Positions 10,054 through 19,315 are shown, counted from the first letter of the stretch. The stretch is 52,805 nt of DNA from Rivularia sp. T60_A2020_040 (GCA_015272215.1 JACYMD010000040.1:1-52805); one strand, 5' to 3'. The notes: generated by a model from the sequence alone, not told the origin. Translations and numbers: made by a program.

Positions 10054-10137
10054 TTTTTTATTTCCTTCCTTATAAAAGTAAAAAGTTAGAGATTAAAGGT
10101 TAAAGCTTAAAGGTTGGTAATAAACAACTAATAACTC

Positions 10138-10180
10138 TCAACTGTCAACTGTCAACTGTCAACTGTCAACTGTCAACTGT
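10138..10180. repeat. Heptamer array (CAACTGT units) overlapping the exbB stop
   Basis: About six tandem CAACTGT units. Read on the minus strand these are ACAGTTG units; the first contains the AGT-TGA that ends the ExbB-like reading frame. Related arrays at 42684 and 48400 do the same to mtnW and tmk. Confidence 0.85.
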
Positions 10181-10808
10181 TTCCTCCTTCATAATGACGA
10201 CGGTAAAGTAGTTCTAATTGTCCACCATATTCTTGAATTAATGCAATTTGTCGCTGATATAATCCCCGGAAGGTGTTGGCGAATAATAATGTAAAAATAG
10301 CAACTATTAATCCTGCGGCTGTGGAAATTAATGCTTCGCTGATTCCACCTGTAACGTTGGTTGTTTCGCTTCCTCCCACATTACCAAGGTTGAGTGAAGC
10401 GAAAGAAGTAATTAATCCTAAAACTGTTCCTAAAAGCCCCAGCAAGGGTGAAAGAGAAATAACTGTATCAAAAATGTTTTGAAAACGTTTGAGTAAAGGT
10501 ATCTCGGCTTGTGCTTCACTTTCTAAAGCTAGACGAAATTCTTCTGGGTTGGCTTCTTCTAATTCTAAAGCTGCTAGAAATATCCGAGCAATGGGTAAAT
10601 CGGTATTTTGCCTGAGTTTATCTAAAGCACCAACAACATTATTTTGACGATAAAGTTTGAGTACTTGCTCAACTATACGACTTTGACGGCTGTTGATTTT
10701 TGTCCAAAAGCGAATGCGTTCGATAATTAATGCTACCACCAACATTGAAAAAAACAGCAGCGGTATCATTACTATCCCACCCGCTGTCAACAAATTTGTA
10801 AGTTCCAT
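10173..10808 (-). CDS. exbB: MotA/TolQ/ExbB-family proton-channel subunit
   Basis: From the ATG at 10808 the product is 211 residues. An upstream in-frame TTG at 10844 would add 12 residues that do not look like the family N-terminus. It has an N-terminal membrane segment (GGIVMIPLLFFSMLVVALIIERIRFW), a cytoplasmic helical region, and two further membrane segments (TVISLSPLLGLLGTVLGLITSF and ISEALISTAAGLIVAIFTLLFANTF). This is the classic ExbB/TolQ layout. ExbB works with ExbD to couple proton flow to outer-membrane TonB transport of siderophores, haem or B12. No ExbD/TolR is visible, so the partner must lie elsewhere or this is a stand-alone paralogue. The symbol is by family only. Confidence 0.82.
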   Translation of the reverse strand: MELTNLLTAGGIVMIPLLFFSMLVVALIIERIRFWTKINSRQSRIVEQVLKLYRQNNVVGALDKLRQNTDLPIARIFLAALELEEANPEEFRLALESEAQAEIPLLKRFQNIFDTVISLSPLLGLLGTVLGLITSFASLNLGNVGGSETTNVTGGISEALISTAAGLIVAIFTLLFANTFRGLYQRQIALIQEYGGQLELLYRRHYEGGNS

Positions 10809-10916
10809 AGGCGAATCGTAATTACTCTTAATGCTCCTCAACAAAGCAAACTTAGACTAACAGAGTACTTTTTACAATAGTTTATGCGACACAATTTCAG
10901 AAAATTTGCGAAAATA

Positions 10917-12083
10917 CTAAAAAATATCTACGGGGTTGGCAGATTGTAATTTTTTAATTGCGGTTGTACCGGAAATCAAACACATGATTACTGTCAACAC
11001 AAATACTGCAATACTTCTTTGAGGAGTCATAAAAATAGGTAACATAGTAGATTCTGATGCTAGTTGATAAATTCCTAAAGTCATTGTAAATCCTGGAATG
11101 TAGCCTAATATAGCTAAAATTAATGACTCTTGTAATAGCACTCCTACTAAATAACGATCGCGATATCCCATTGCTTTGAGGGTAGCGTATTGCGGTAGAT
11201 GGTTGGCGACATCGGAATACATAATTTGATACACAACCATAATCCCGACAATAAAGGAAACAATTACACCCAAACCAAATATAAAACCAATAGGTGTAGA
11301 TTTTTGCCAATAAGTTTTTTCTGCGGTTTGAAAATCAGCAGCTGTGAAAATCATCACGTCGTCTGGTAAACCAGTTTCTAAGTTTTCGCTAACTTGCTTG
11401 ATATCGGCATTACTTTTAAGTTTAATTAAACCAACTTGAATTTGAGAAATAGGAGTATAGGGAAATAAACTTAAAAAGGTTGTATCGCTGGTAATTACAT
11501 TCCCATATGCTGCAAAGGATGCACCCAAACTAAACAAACCACCAACTCGTATTTTGATACCATTAAGTTCAGTTTCAACTCTGGATTGTTGTTCAAATAA
11601 ACTGGCTATCGGACCAAAAGCCGGTAATGATGCTTGATCAAATAATACCGTATCGGGTTTTTGTAATTCAGAAATATTTTGATTAATTTGAGGAAATTTA
11701 AATGCTGTTGTACGTGGATCTGTACCTAATACTAAAATAGTTTGGGTACGATGGGTTTGCGGATTTTTCCAACTTCCTAAACCAATGTAGAGGGGACTAA
11801 CGGACTCTACTCCTTCAAATCCTAATACTTGATGCAACCGTCGTCGAGAAAAGTTTTTGACTGAATATACTGATTCAAAATGGCGATTAACTACCACTAA
11901 ATCGGCATTTAAGCTTCGGTGTGGTGCTGTTGAACTGTTAAATAGTGAAGCTTCAAAACCCATTTGGGCAAAAATAAGAATATTTGCAAAAGCAATCCCA
12001 GCCATAGCAATTGCCAGACGAGTTTTATCTTTCATCAACTGTCTTAAGGCTATAGGGGTTTTGCGGAAAAAATGGCGAAGCAT
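10917..12083 (-). CDS. devC: DevC-type ABC transporter permease, without adjacent DevB/DevA
   Basis: 388 residues, the usual DevC size, with an MacB/FtsX-like plan: one N-terminal membrane helix (about 22-45), a large periplasmic domain (about 50-270), and three C-terminal helices (IGFIFGLGVIVSFIVGIMVV, LVGVLLQESLILAILGYIPG, SIAVFVLTVIMCLISGTTAI). The conserved DVANHLPQYATLKAMGYRDRYL loop that contacts the ATPase is present. In heterocyst formers DevBCA with TolC exports glycolipids, and paralogues export other molecules. Here neither a DevB membrane-fusion gene nor a DevA ATPase gene is adjacent on either side. A strong AAGGAGA sits upstream of the ATG. The substrate cannot be inferred. Confidence 0.88.
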   Translation of the reverse strand: MLRHFFRKTPIALRQLMKDKTRLAIAMAGIAFANILIFAQMGFEASLFNSSTAPHRSLNADLVVVNRHFESVYSVKNFSRRRLHQVLGFEGVESVSPLYIGLGSWKNPQTHRTQTILVLGTDPRTTAFKFPQINQNISELQKPDTVLFDQASLPAFGPIASLFEQQSRVETELNGIKIRVGGLFSLGASFAAYGNVITSDTTFLSLFPYTPISQIQVGLIKLKSNADIKQVSENLETGLPDDVMIFTAADFQTAEKTYWQKSTPIGFIFGLGVIVSFIVGIMVVYQIMYSDVANHLPQYATLKAMGYRDRYLVGVLLQESLILAILGYIPGFTMTLGIYQLASESTMLPIFMTPQRSIAVFVLTVIMCLISGTTAIKKLQSANPVDIF

Positions 12084-12663
12084 CTATCGCTGTCTCCTTG
12101 TGAAGCCGATTGCTATTACAATTTATTTTTATAGATGTTTTATATCCACTACATCTAAAACCCCATCATATTTTGTTTAATCTCGAAAAACAGTTACTAG
12201 GAAGGTTTTTTTATGTTTAATTTTTTTAATTTTTTAATTCTCGTAGTTTTCAGTCAAATAATACACATTTGTTGGAGATAATACCCGTTTTTTGCGAAAT
12301 TTTGCCAGAAATTATCCCCCTGGAAACACTGTAAAATGTTTTACTATATAAGATATTTACTTGTTCAAATATACGTAGGATATCGAGGATATTTTTTTGT
12401 AACTTTTAGTGAGTTACTGTAAAGTGTTCACTGATTTAAAATTTTTCATTCATGATTACTCCCCCGAACCACTTTAAGATTACCTGTCTCTTTTGTCTAG
12501 CCAAAGTTTTACCCTACGGGAAGGCTTCGCCAACATGGGGGAAACCCCCAAGACCACACTTTCCGCTACCTCTTTCCTCTGCGCTAAGAGCGTCTCTGCG
12601 GTTTTTAAAATCAGTAACTTCTGGCGGAAAGAGAGTAACTTGTACGGCTTAAACCTAATAGTT
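12084..12663. other. Long divergent intergenic region with a repeat fused in frame to the next gene
   Basis: No separate gene. The 12084-12470 part is AT-rich and should hold the divergent promoters for devC and the COG0523 gene. From about 12533 to 12610 lies an interspersed repeat (CATGGGGGAAACCCCCAAGA ... TCTCTGCGGTTTTT). It happens to be open in frame with the downstream gene, which makes that reading frame look 57 codons longer than it should be. Confidence 0.6.
12533..12610. repeat. Interspersed repeat CATGGGGGAAACCCCCAAGA...GTCTCTGCGG
   Basis: The reverse complement of the first part (AGCGGAAAGTGYGGTCTTGG) reappears at 51208-51242, together with the adjoining GACGCAGAGAACACAG module on its outer side. 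The internal GGGGGAAACCCCC is itself a palindrome. Related half-copies are near 18247, 45705 and 52563. Confidence 0.8.
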
Positions 12664-13632
12664 ATGAACCAAATATTTAAATTTCAGAACAAAATACCTG
12701 TCACAATCATTACAGGATTTCTTGGAAGTGGTAAAACTACTTTATTAAATCATATTTTGACTAATCGTGATAATTTGAAAATAGCTGTTTTAGTCAATGA
12801 ATTTGGCGAAATTAATATTGATAGTCAACTTTTAGTATCTATTGATCGAGATATGATGCTATTAAGTAATGGTTGTATATGTTGTACTATTAATGCCGGT
12901 TTAATTGATGCCGTTAATCAAGTTTTAGAACGTCAAAATATCGATTATATAGTTATCGAAACTACTGGTTTAGCGGAACCTGTACCTTTAATGATGACTT
13001 TTAGCAGTAGTTCTTTAAGAGATACGACTCGTTTAGATTCGATTTTGACAGTTGTTGATGCAGAAAACTTCAACCCGCAAAAATTTCAGAGTAAAATTGC
13101 TTTAGAACAAGTTATATATGGAGATATTATTATCCTCAATAAAATAGATTTAGTATCAAAAACAAAAATTAAAGAAATTGAAGAATTTCTCAATTCAGTT
13201 AAATTACAAGCAAAAATTATACGTTCTGAATACGGCAAAGTCTCTTTACCTTTGATTTTAGATGTGGGTAATTCTCATTTTAAAACGCTTTCTTCTTCGT
13301 CTTTACAACATAAAATTGATTCATCTACAATTAATAAATTGGCAGAAGAAAATTTTATGTCAGTTCCTTTCCAAAGTAATCGACCTTTAATTGTTGAGAA
13401 ATTTAGTAAATTTTTGGACGAACAATTACCAAAAACAGTATTTCGAGGAAAAGGAATTATTTGGTATCAAGGAAGTAAATTACGGCATATTTTTCAACTT
13501 AGTGGTAAACGCTGTAATTTTCAAAGAGATGAATGGACTACTGTTCCCTGTAATCAACTAGTTTTTATTGGACAAAATTTAGATGCTGTAAAAATAAAAA
13601 GTCAATTAGAAGAATGTCTTGCTATTATCTAA
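12664..13632 (+). CDS. COG0523 (CobW/ZnuA-chaperone/YjiA-type) GTP-dependent metallochaperone
   Basis: 322 residues from the ATG at 12664; the longer frame from 12493 runs through a repeat and lacks a family N-terminus. The GTPase P-loop is GFLGSGKTT (18-26). The metal-binding CxCC motif is C71-I-C-C74, preceded by the hydrophobic MMLLSNG. The switch segment ETTGLAEP (about 99-106) and the base-specificity motif NKID (LNKIDLV) follow. These proteins use GTP hydrolysis to deliver Zn, Co or another metal to client enzymes. The C-terminal domain (FRGKGIIWYQGSKLRHIFQLSGKR) matches the family. It converges on a haem-utilisation gene. Which metal it handles cannot be read from sequence. Confidence 0.9.
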   Translation: MNQIFKFQNKIPVTIITGFLGSGKTTLLNHILTNRDNLKIAVLVNEFGEINIDSQLLVSIDRDMMLLSNGCICCTINAGLIDAVNQVLERQNIDYIVIETTGLAEPVPLMMTFSSSSLRDTTRLDSILTVVDAENFNPQKFQSKIALEQVIYGDIIILNKIDLVSKTKIKEIEEFLNSVKLQAKIIRSEYGKVSLPLILDVGNSHFKTLSSSSLQHKIDSSTINKLAEENFMSVPFQSNRPLIVEKFSKFLDEQLPKTVFRGKGIIWYQGSKLRHIFQLSGKRCNFQRDEWTTVPCNQLVFIGQNLDAVKIKSQLEECLAII

Positions 13633-13737
13633 ATATCTCAATTCACCTGATTATTTAATTAATATTTTATTATCTAACTAAATTATTCCCCTTCTAAATT
13701 GAACCTTCTGCCCTCTGCCTCCTGCCTCCTGCCTTCT

Positions 13738-14268
13738 TCAATTTTCTGTTTCACCGTCACCTTGTTGTGTAATATGAACAAGATGATTTAAATCATCAGC
13801 ATTAATCTGATAAGCTGCACCAAAGTCCATGACAAAAAGTCCTTCATAAGGAGTAAATTTAAAAATATCAAAATCTGGTAAATTACGAAAAATATAAATA
13901 ATATTTCCGAATCTTTGATCGAATTGATTAGCAATATACTCCCACTGTGGATTATTCTTCTCTACAACAGTTCCATGACAGGAATATGTCAAACGTTTAC
14001 GAGCAAAAATTTGTTTACTTTTAGCTTCATCTTCAATTAACATCACACTCGCTTTACCATTTGCTCGAAGATTGGAAGTGTGAATCGAAACTTTACTCAC
14101 GAATATATAAATATTTTTGGCTTCATCTATCACAAATGGTGCATAACTGACGTTCGGAATCCCTTGATTACTAACTGTTCCTAAAACTACAGTTCTCATA
14201 TTACTCATGAGTAAAGCGTATGCAGCTTTTGCTCTTTCTAGATTATTTCCCAATGTATAATACCTCAC
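13738..14268 (-). CDS. HutZ/HugZ-family haem-utilisation (haem-degrading) protein
   Basis: 176 residues, the usual HutZ length, starting at a GTG; an ATG at 14208 is an alternative that would trim the first helix. The split-barrel FMN-binding-like fold shows in MRTVVLGTVSNQGIPNVSYAPFV, NIYIFVS, KASVMLIEDE and RLTYSCHGTV. The C-terminal part (GLFVMDFGAAYQINADDLNHLVHIT) carries the Phe-Gly-x-Ala-Tyr stretch and the terminal histidines (162/165) where the haem ligand is expected. Members open the haem ring to release iron. The gene is part of a wider iron-related region. A bacterial haem receptor is not visible nearby, so the haem may be internal. Confidence 0.85.
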   Translation of the reverse strand: MRYYTLGNNLERAKAAYALLMSNMRTVVLGTVSNQGIPNVSYAPFVIDEAKNIYIFVSKVSIHTSNLRANGKASVMLIEDEAKSKQIFARKRLTYSCHGTVVEKNNPQWEYIANQFDQRFGNIIYIFRNLPDFDIFKFTPYEGLFVMDFGAAYQINADDLNHLVHITQQGDGETEN

Positions 14269-14601
14269 CTCTAAATTTTCTTGATTCTGTATTTTCGTTT
14301 GAAACTCAGAATATGCAAGTAATTTCTAAATTATTGCAAATAATTATAAATAATTATACAGATTTTAAATGTATTGCATCAAACCAGTCCGGAAAAATCA
14401 AGTATTTATTTATCTAGATTTATTGCAAATAATTATCAAAAAAATCTAATCCAAGTTATAATCATAGCTAATAGCAATTGAAACTTCATCACATTTTATT
14501 TATCAAATTATTTATCAGATTATTTATCAAATTATTTTTCGAGTAACGAGCAATATGATTAAACGCTGGTTTTAAGCTGCAAATCATTAGGAGTAAAGTA
14601 G
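14269..14601. other. AT-rich divergent promoter region with a short tandem repeat
   Basis: No gene. TTTATCAAATTA/TTTATCAGATTA units repeat tandemly at about 14498-14540. The remainder is AT-rich and should carry the promoters for the HutZ-like gene (leftward) and the YwiC-like gene (rightward). Confidence 0.5.
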
Positions 14602-15459
14602 ATGAACGAACCACTTTCAATGAATAATGAGTTAGGGATAACAGTATTATCGGCTGAGCAGCAGGAGAAGCAAGTTGATTTCCGGGGCTGGTTTAAACCG
14701 ACTTTTTCTCCAGAGCATGGTGTGCTAATTGTTTTATTTGGTTCTTTCCTGACAGGAGCAGCTTTAGCTCAGACTTGGAATTATTGCACAAATCTAGCAT
14801 TAATTTCTGCTTTTTTTGCATTACAAACAGAACATCCCCTAATTGTGCAGTTAAAGCAACGCAGTACCTGGAAACCGAGATATTTAATTTGGGCTGGAAT
14901 CTATGGAACAATCGCGTTTTCCCTGGCTGTTTGGTTGTGGATTCAGTCTCCGATTTTAGTATGGATTTATGCCCTAGTACTTTGTGGATTGATGATTGAT
15001 GTCATCGCAGTATTTAGACGTAAGCATAAATCGATTCTCAATGAATTAATTATTTTTGCAGCTATCTGTTTATCGACTCCTCTAGTTTATGCAGCAACAA
15101 CCGGGAATCTTTCTCTAGAAGCTCTCGCTATGTGGATATTGAATACATTATTTTTTGGTAGTGCTATTTTCACGATTAAACTGCGACGCAAGAAAACTAG
15201 TTCCCTGAAACCGGGTATAATTTATCATTCTATTGCTAGCGCGATCGCCATCGTTTTTTTTGCTTTAGGCTGGTTAAAATTAGTTACCGCTTTAGCATTT
15301 GCGATCGTTCTAATTAAATTTGCTGTAGTGATTGTTTTTCGTAAATGGTATACCCAAGCCAAATTTCATTCTGTAGCTCTACTTGAGACTCGTTTTGCTC
15401 TGTTTTATATTGCAGTAGCTGCTATCAGCGTACTTCCGGCGCATTTGCCAAAATTATAA
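14602..15459 (+). CDS. YwiC-like polytopic membrane protein
   Basis: 285 residues with about eight hydrophobic helices and an opening motif FKPTFSPEHGVLIVLFGSFL that resembles the PxEHG start of the YwiC-like family. The second segment pair (ALISAFFALQTEHPLIV, KQRSTWKPRYLIWAGIYGTI) and the ending LLETRFALFYIAVAAISVLP also fit. The function of the family is not established; the Bacillus member lies near nitrate-respiration genes. A clear TAGGAGT precedes the ATG. The gene is followed by an interspersed repeat and then by futA on the same strand, but a gap of more than 400 bases argues against one transcript. Confidence 0.65.
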   Translation: MNEPLSMNNELGITVLSAEQQEKQVDFRGWFKPTFSPEHGVLIVLFGSFLTGAALAQTWNYCTNLALISAFFALQTEHPLIVQLKQRSTWKPRYLIWAGIYGTIAFSLAVWLWIQSPILVWIYALVLCGLMIDVIAVFRRKHKSILNELIIFAAICLSTPLVYAATTGNLSLEALAMWILNTLFFGSAIFTIKLRRKKTSSLKPGIIYHSIASAIAIVFFALGWLKLVTALAFAIVLIKFAVVIVFRKWYTQAKFHSVALLETRFALFYIAVAAISVLPAHLPKL

Positions 15460-15870
15460 ATTTAATTTTCTACTAGTAGTCCTTTTCATTAGTTCTGAAG
15501 GGTTCGTAGTGAGGGATTTATCCCTCCAATTGAGGGGCCAAGCCCAACTACAAACATTTAAATTTAATCAACTACTATGAATACGGCTTTACATTCAAAT
15601 GTACTTACTATACATTACATAATACTTGATAAATGTTATCGTTAAGTATAGCTATTAAGTAAAGCTACAGAGAAATTATATAGAGTTAATCGCTCTTTAT
15701 TGAAAAAGCCTAAATGCTTTTCATCAAGTAGGGCAAATTACGATTGTAGTTAAATTAACTTTGATTGATACTTCTGTAGGGCTGATAGTGGGGGTTTTTA
15801 CGTTTAAATGTATCGAGTAGTACATTTATTTGATACATGATATCTTAATTACTTAACTGGAAACAGCGAA
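15460..15870. other. Intergenic region upstream of futA with a MITE-end copy
   Basis: No gene. At 15473-15504 there is a copy of the inverted end found at 20639 and 20891 (29 of 32 bases identical to the right-hand end at 20891-20922), followed by a GTAGTGAGGG...CCCTCC hairpin. The rest is AT-rich and should contain the futA promoter. Confidence 0.6.
15628..15640. promoter_or_regulatory. Candidate Fur-type dyad upstream of futA
   Basis: GATAAATGTTATC is a perfect 5-3-5 dyad embedded in a wider ACTT...AAGT symmetry, about 260 bases before the futA start. Its GATAA/TTATC arms resemble half of a Fur box. This is only a pattern match; the distance is large and the region is AT-rich. Confidence 0.3.
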
Positions 15871-15897
15871 TTGTTTTACTGGAGAAAAAGATTGGAA

Positions 15898-16899
15898 ATG
15901 CGAGAAAAATTTGTATTAACTGGATTGATTGCTTCTTTAGTCATCAGCGCGGGGTGTGAAGCACCGAATAATGATCCTAAGACTTTGGTTGTATATTCCG
16001 GTAGAAACGAAAAGCTAATTTCCTCTTTGATTGAACAAGCGGAGAAAGACTTAAAACTGGATATTGACGTGCGTTATGGTGACACCTCTGAACTAGCGAT
16101 CGCGCTGTTGGAGGAAGGAGAAAATAGTAACGCTGATGTGTTTTTTGGACAAGATGCGGGTGCTTTGGGTAGTTTGGAGCAGAACCAACAAACCTTAGAA
16201 ATTCCTTCAGAAGTAATTAATCAAGTAGATTCTCGTTTTAATTCACCTACGGGTAATTGGGTAGGAGTTTCCGGACGCGCTCGTGTAGTTGACTACAATA
16301 CCAACTTAGTTAAAGAGAACGAATTACCAAAAACAGTTTGGGAATTGACTGAGCCAAAATGGCGCGGTAAAGTTGCTTGGGCTCCTACAAATGGTTCATT
16401 TCAGTCATTCATTACAGGAATGCGGGTAGTAGAAGGTGAAGAAAGGACATTGGAATGGCTCAAAGCGATGAAAGCCAACGATGTCAAAAAATACGGGAAT
16501 AATACCGCAATAGTTGAAGCTTTAGGAAGGGGTGAAGTTCATTTAGGATTAGTAAATCACTATTATCTACCCCGCTTCACCAAAGACAATGCTAACTTCC
16601 CAGTTGCTCATCATTTCACCAATGGTGATATAGGTGCAATGATTAACGTTGCAGGGCTTGCAATTCTCAAAACTACCGATCAAAAAGAAGATGCTCAAGC
16701 ATTTGTCAAATATATGCTTAGTCCCGCAGCCCAAAAATATTTTGCTTCGGAGACTAATGAATATCCTTTGGTAAGTGGAGTAGAAACATCAAGCGAATTA
16801 ACACCTTTGAGTCAGCTAAATGCTCCCAAAATTGACTTATCTAAATTATCAAGTTTAGACGAAACCTTGAAGTTATTACAAGAAGCTGGAGTTTTTTGA
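15898..16899 (+). CDS. futA: Ferric iron ABC transporter substrate-binding lipoprotein FutA
   Basis: 333 residues from the ATG at 15898; a TTG nine codons upstream is less likely because the ATG begins a clean lipoprotein signal with lipobox ISAGC (Cys20). The mature protein is an FbpA/FutA-type periplasmic binder: LVVYSGRNEKLISSLIE, VRYGDTSELAIALLEEG, ADVFFGQDAGALG, FNSPTGNWVGVSGRARVV and LVNHYYLPRF, where the paired tyrosines are the expected Fe3+ ligands. It delivers ferric iron to a FutB/FutC importer. futC follows 196 bases later on the same strand but no futB permease is present. Iron-starvation induction is expected from the family and the neighbouring isi genes. Confidence 0.93.
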   Translation: MREKFVLTGLIASLVISAGCEAPNNDPKTLVVYSGRNEKLISSLIEQAEKDLKLDIDVRYGDTSELAIALLEEGENSNADVFFGQDAGALGSLEQNQQTLEIPSEVINQVDSRFNSPTGNWVGVSGRARVVDYNTNLVKENELPKTVWELTEPKWRGKVAWAPTNGSFQSFITGMRVVEGEERTLEWLKAMKANDVKKYGNNTAIVEALGRGEVHLGLVNHYYLPRFTKDNANFPVAHHFTNGDIGAMINVAGLAILKTTDQKEDAQAFVKYMLSPAAQKYFASETNEYPLVSGVETSSELTPLSQLNAPKIDLSKLSSLDETLKLLQEAGVF

Positions 16900-17095
16900 T
16901 GGGGGATTAGGAATTAGTTGATAGTTGATGGTTGATGGTTGATATTTATTTCTCCCCATCCCCCCATCTCCCCATCCCCTTCTATCTCTCCATCAAGTAT
17001 GAAGAAATTTAGATAGTGGGAAGCAAGTTACTCCTGCTATCTAAATCAAGAAAATTATTTGAACTACAGTAATAAAAATATTGCTATAAATCACT

Positions 17096-18136
17096 ATGAA
17101 AACAGAAATTCTCAGCTTACAAAATATAACTAAATTATTTGCAGAAAGTCAGATTCCTGCGGTTAATAATGTTTCTTTGACATTACAAGAAGGAGATATC
17201 TTAGCTTTATTAGGTCCATCAGGTTGCGGTAAAACAACTCTCTTAAGAATAATTGGCGGTTTTGAATATCCGCAAACGGGGGAAGTTAAAATTGGTAAAG
17301 ATAAAGTTTGTAGTCCTGTTAGTTGGATACCTCCAGAAAAACGCGATATTGGCATTGTCTTTCAAGATTACGCTCTTTTTCCCCATCTCACAGTCGCAGA
17401 AAACGTTGCTTTCGGATTAAAAAATTCAGATAAACGTCAAACAAAACAAAGAGTTTCGCAAATTTTAAACTTAGTAAGACTCGACACTTTAGAAAAACGT
17501 TATCCTTACGAACTTTCCGGAGGGCAGCAGCAACGAGTTGCTTTAGCTCGTGCTTTAGCACCCGAACCAAAACTGATGCTTTTAGACGAACCATTGTCTA
17601 ATTTGGATATTCAAGTAAGATTACAATTACGAGAAGAAATCCGAGATATCCTTAAAATTGCTGGGACTTCGGCAATTTTTATTACTCACGACCAAGAAGA
17701 AGCCCTCGCAATTGCTGATATAGTAGGCGTAATGCGTCAAGGATGCTTAGAACAAATTGGTACACCAGAACAAATTTATAGTTATCCTGAATCAAGATTT
17801 GTCGCCGAATTTGTCACTCAAGCCAACTTTTTACCCGCTCGTCGTCAAGGTAATGTTTGGCAAACCGAAATTGGTGATTTTGAAATCAAAGATAATCGCT
17901 CACGCCATGAAGCAGAAATAATGGTTCGTCAAGAAGATTTAATTTTGCAACCAGATACCAATAGTCGGGTAAAAATTACTAAACGGCGATTTTTAGGAAG
18001 AGAATACCGCTATTGTTTAGAAACTGCTTCTGGTAAAGAAATTCATGCAAGAACAATAGTCGATACAGCATTACCTGTAGGAACACCTGTAAAAATATCC
18101 GTAATAGATGATGCCATCAAAATTTTTACTGAATAA
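17096..18136 (+). CDS. futC: Ferric iron ABC transporter ATPase FutC (FbpC type)
   Basis: 346 residues. Walker A GPSGCGKTT (about 40-48), Q-loop in VFQDYALFPHLTV, signature [15 protein letters not shown], Walker B LMLLDEPLSNLD and the H-loop THDQEEALAIAD are intact. A C-terminal TOBE-like domain (about 250-346) follows, as in FbpC and other Fe3+, sulfate or spermidine importers. Its place just after futA supports iron as substrate. The permease FutB is absent from this window, so it must be encoded elsewhere. A small gap filled with heptamer-like sequence (TTGATGG units near 16920) separates it from futA, so the two may be transcribed separately. Confidence 0.9.
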   Translation: MKTEILSLQNITKLFAESQIPAVNNVSLTLQEGDILALLGPSGCGKTTLLRIIGGFEYPQTGEVKIGKDKVCSPVSWIPPEKRDIGIVFQDYALFPHLTVAENVAFGLKNSDKRQTKQRVSQILNLVRLDTLEKRYPYELSGGQQQRVALARALAPEPKLMLLDEPLSNLDIQVRLQLREEIRDILKIAGTSAIFITHDQEEALAIADIVGVMRQGCLEQIGTPEQIYSYPESRFVAEFVTQANFLPARRQGNVWQTEIGDFEIKDNRSRHEAEIMVRQEDLILQPDTNSRVKITKRRFLGREYRYCLETASGKEIHARTIVDTALPVGTPVKISVIDDAIKIFTE

Positions 18137-18160
18137 GTAGAGATAAAGCTTTCTGGGGTA

Positions 18161-18308
18161 AGAAGTCGGGTTTTTAAAAACTTGTAAGTGAGTTACAGAC
18201 ACTCCTACCCCACTCTAAAATAACCCATCTCTCCTTAACTCTTTCCTCTGTGTTCTCCGCGTCTCTGCGGTTTTTTAAAGGGAGTAGTTATATTAAAAAC
18301 CCGACTTC
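18161..18308. repeat. Paired AGAAGTCGGGTTTTT arms enclosing a GACGCGGAGAACACAG module
   Basis: Left arm AGAAGTCGGGTTTTT at 18161-18175 and right arm AAAAACCCGACTTC at 18295-18308. Between them lies CTCTGTGTTCTCCGCGTCTC followed by TGCGG, an inverted copy of the module also seen at 45705, 51208 and 52563. The composite sits between convergent futC and moaA, where it could terminate both. Confidence 0.75.
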
Positions 18309-18328
18309 CGCACCCTAATTTTTTTTAA

Positions 18329-19315
18329 TCAACCACCAATTTGTGACATAGTGCGACTGTAAGTATCCACTGTTCCTTTATCTCGTTCTTTAAAATTAAT
18401 TTCCTCTTTAATAAACAACAAATTTCTCACTTGTTCTTTTAATTGCTCGCAATCAATTCCATTTCTTAAAGCATTTTTCAAATTAATTTGACCAGTTTCA
18501 TTTAACAAACAAGGACGCAATAAACCATCAGCAGATAAACGAATACGGTTGCATTTATCGCAAAAACATTCTGACATTTGCGAGATAAATCCTAAAGTAC
18601 CTTTTGCACCGGGAATTTGAAAAACATCTGCTGGACCATTTCCTTTAATACTCGACTCAATTAAACCAAACTTTTGGGAAATAATTTGACGTAATTGGGA
18701 AGAAGGAATCCAAGCACTGTCATCAAATAATTTATGATTACCAATGGGCATAAATTCAATAAAACGAACGTGCCAATTATAATTAATAGTTAAAGCAGCT
18801 AAATCAAGAATTTCTGAATCATTTATGCCTTTAATAATTACTACATTTAATTTTAAAGGATTGAAACCAACATCATAAGCTGTTTGAATTCCTTGCCAAA
18901 TTTTCTGCCAGTGTGATTTTCCCCTATTACCAATCATTTTGTCAAAAATTTCTGGATTAAGGGAATCAAAACTAATATTAATTCGTCTTAAACCAGCATT
19001 AAAAAGCGGTTTAGCGAGCTTTTCTAACAAAAAACCATTAGTTGTCATTGCTAAATCATCACATTGAGGTAATGCTGCAATTTCTCCAACAAAATCAACT
19101 ATTCCCGGACGTAATAATGGTTCCCCTCCAGTCAAACGAAATTTAGTAAATCCTAACGGAATAAACACTTCTTTGAGTAAAGTTAATAACTCTTCGTAAC
19201 TTAATAATTCCTGTTGTAAAATATAATCAAGTTCTGCGCCTTCTGGTACGCAATAATGACAACGAAAGTTACAACGGTCTATAAGACTGATACGTAGATA
19301 ATCTATTTTATTCAT
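18329..19315 (-). CDS. moaA: GTP 3',8-cyclase MoaA (molybdenum cofactor biosynthesis)
   Basis: A 328-residue radical-SAM enzyme that turns GTP into 3',8-cyclo-GTP, the first step of molybdopterin synthesis. The SAM-binding [4Fe-4S] cluster motif is C15-NFR-C19-HY-C22. The second, substrate-binding cluster is in [20 protein letters not shown] near the C-terminus. The protein ends with the conserved Gly-Gly (SQIGG) needed for activity. GGEPLLR and FDSLNPEIF are also typical. No other moa gene is adjacent, and the gene stands between the iron-uptake and isi clusters. Its two Fe-S clusters give it an indirect link to iron, nothing more. Confidence 0.96.
   Translation of the reverse strand: MNKIDYLRISLIDRCNFRCHYCVPEGAELDYILQQELLSYEELLTLLKEVFIPLGFTKFRLTGGEPLLRPGIVDFVGEIAALPQCDDLAMTTNGFLLEKLAKPLFNAGLRRINISFDSLNPEIFDKMIGNRGKSHWQKIWQGIQTAYDVGFNPLKLNVVIIKGINDSEILDLAALTINYNWHVRFIEFMPIGNHKLFDDSAWIPSSQLRQIISQKFGLIESSIKGNGPADVFQIPGAKGTLGFISQMSECFCDKCNRIRLSADGLLRPCLLNETGQINLKNALRNGIDCEQLKEQVRNLLFIKEEINFKERDKGTVDTYSRTMSQIGG

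Noticed and set aside
10954-11310. 118-codon minus-strand frame overlapping devC
   Set aside because: An out-of-frame shadow of devC.
12493-12663. N-terminal extension of the COG0523 gene
   Set aside because: The extension is encoded by an interspersed repeat also found at 51.2 kb and lacks family similarity; the ATG at 12664 starts the normal domain.
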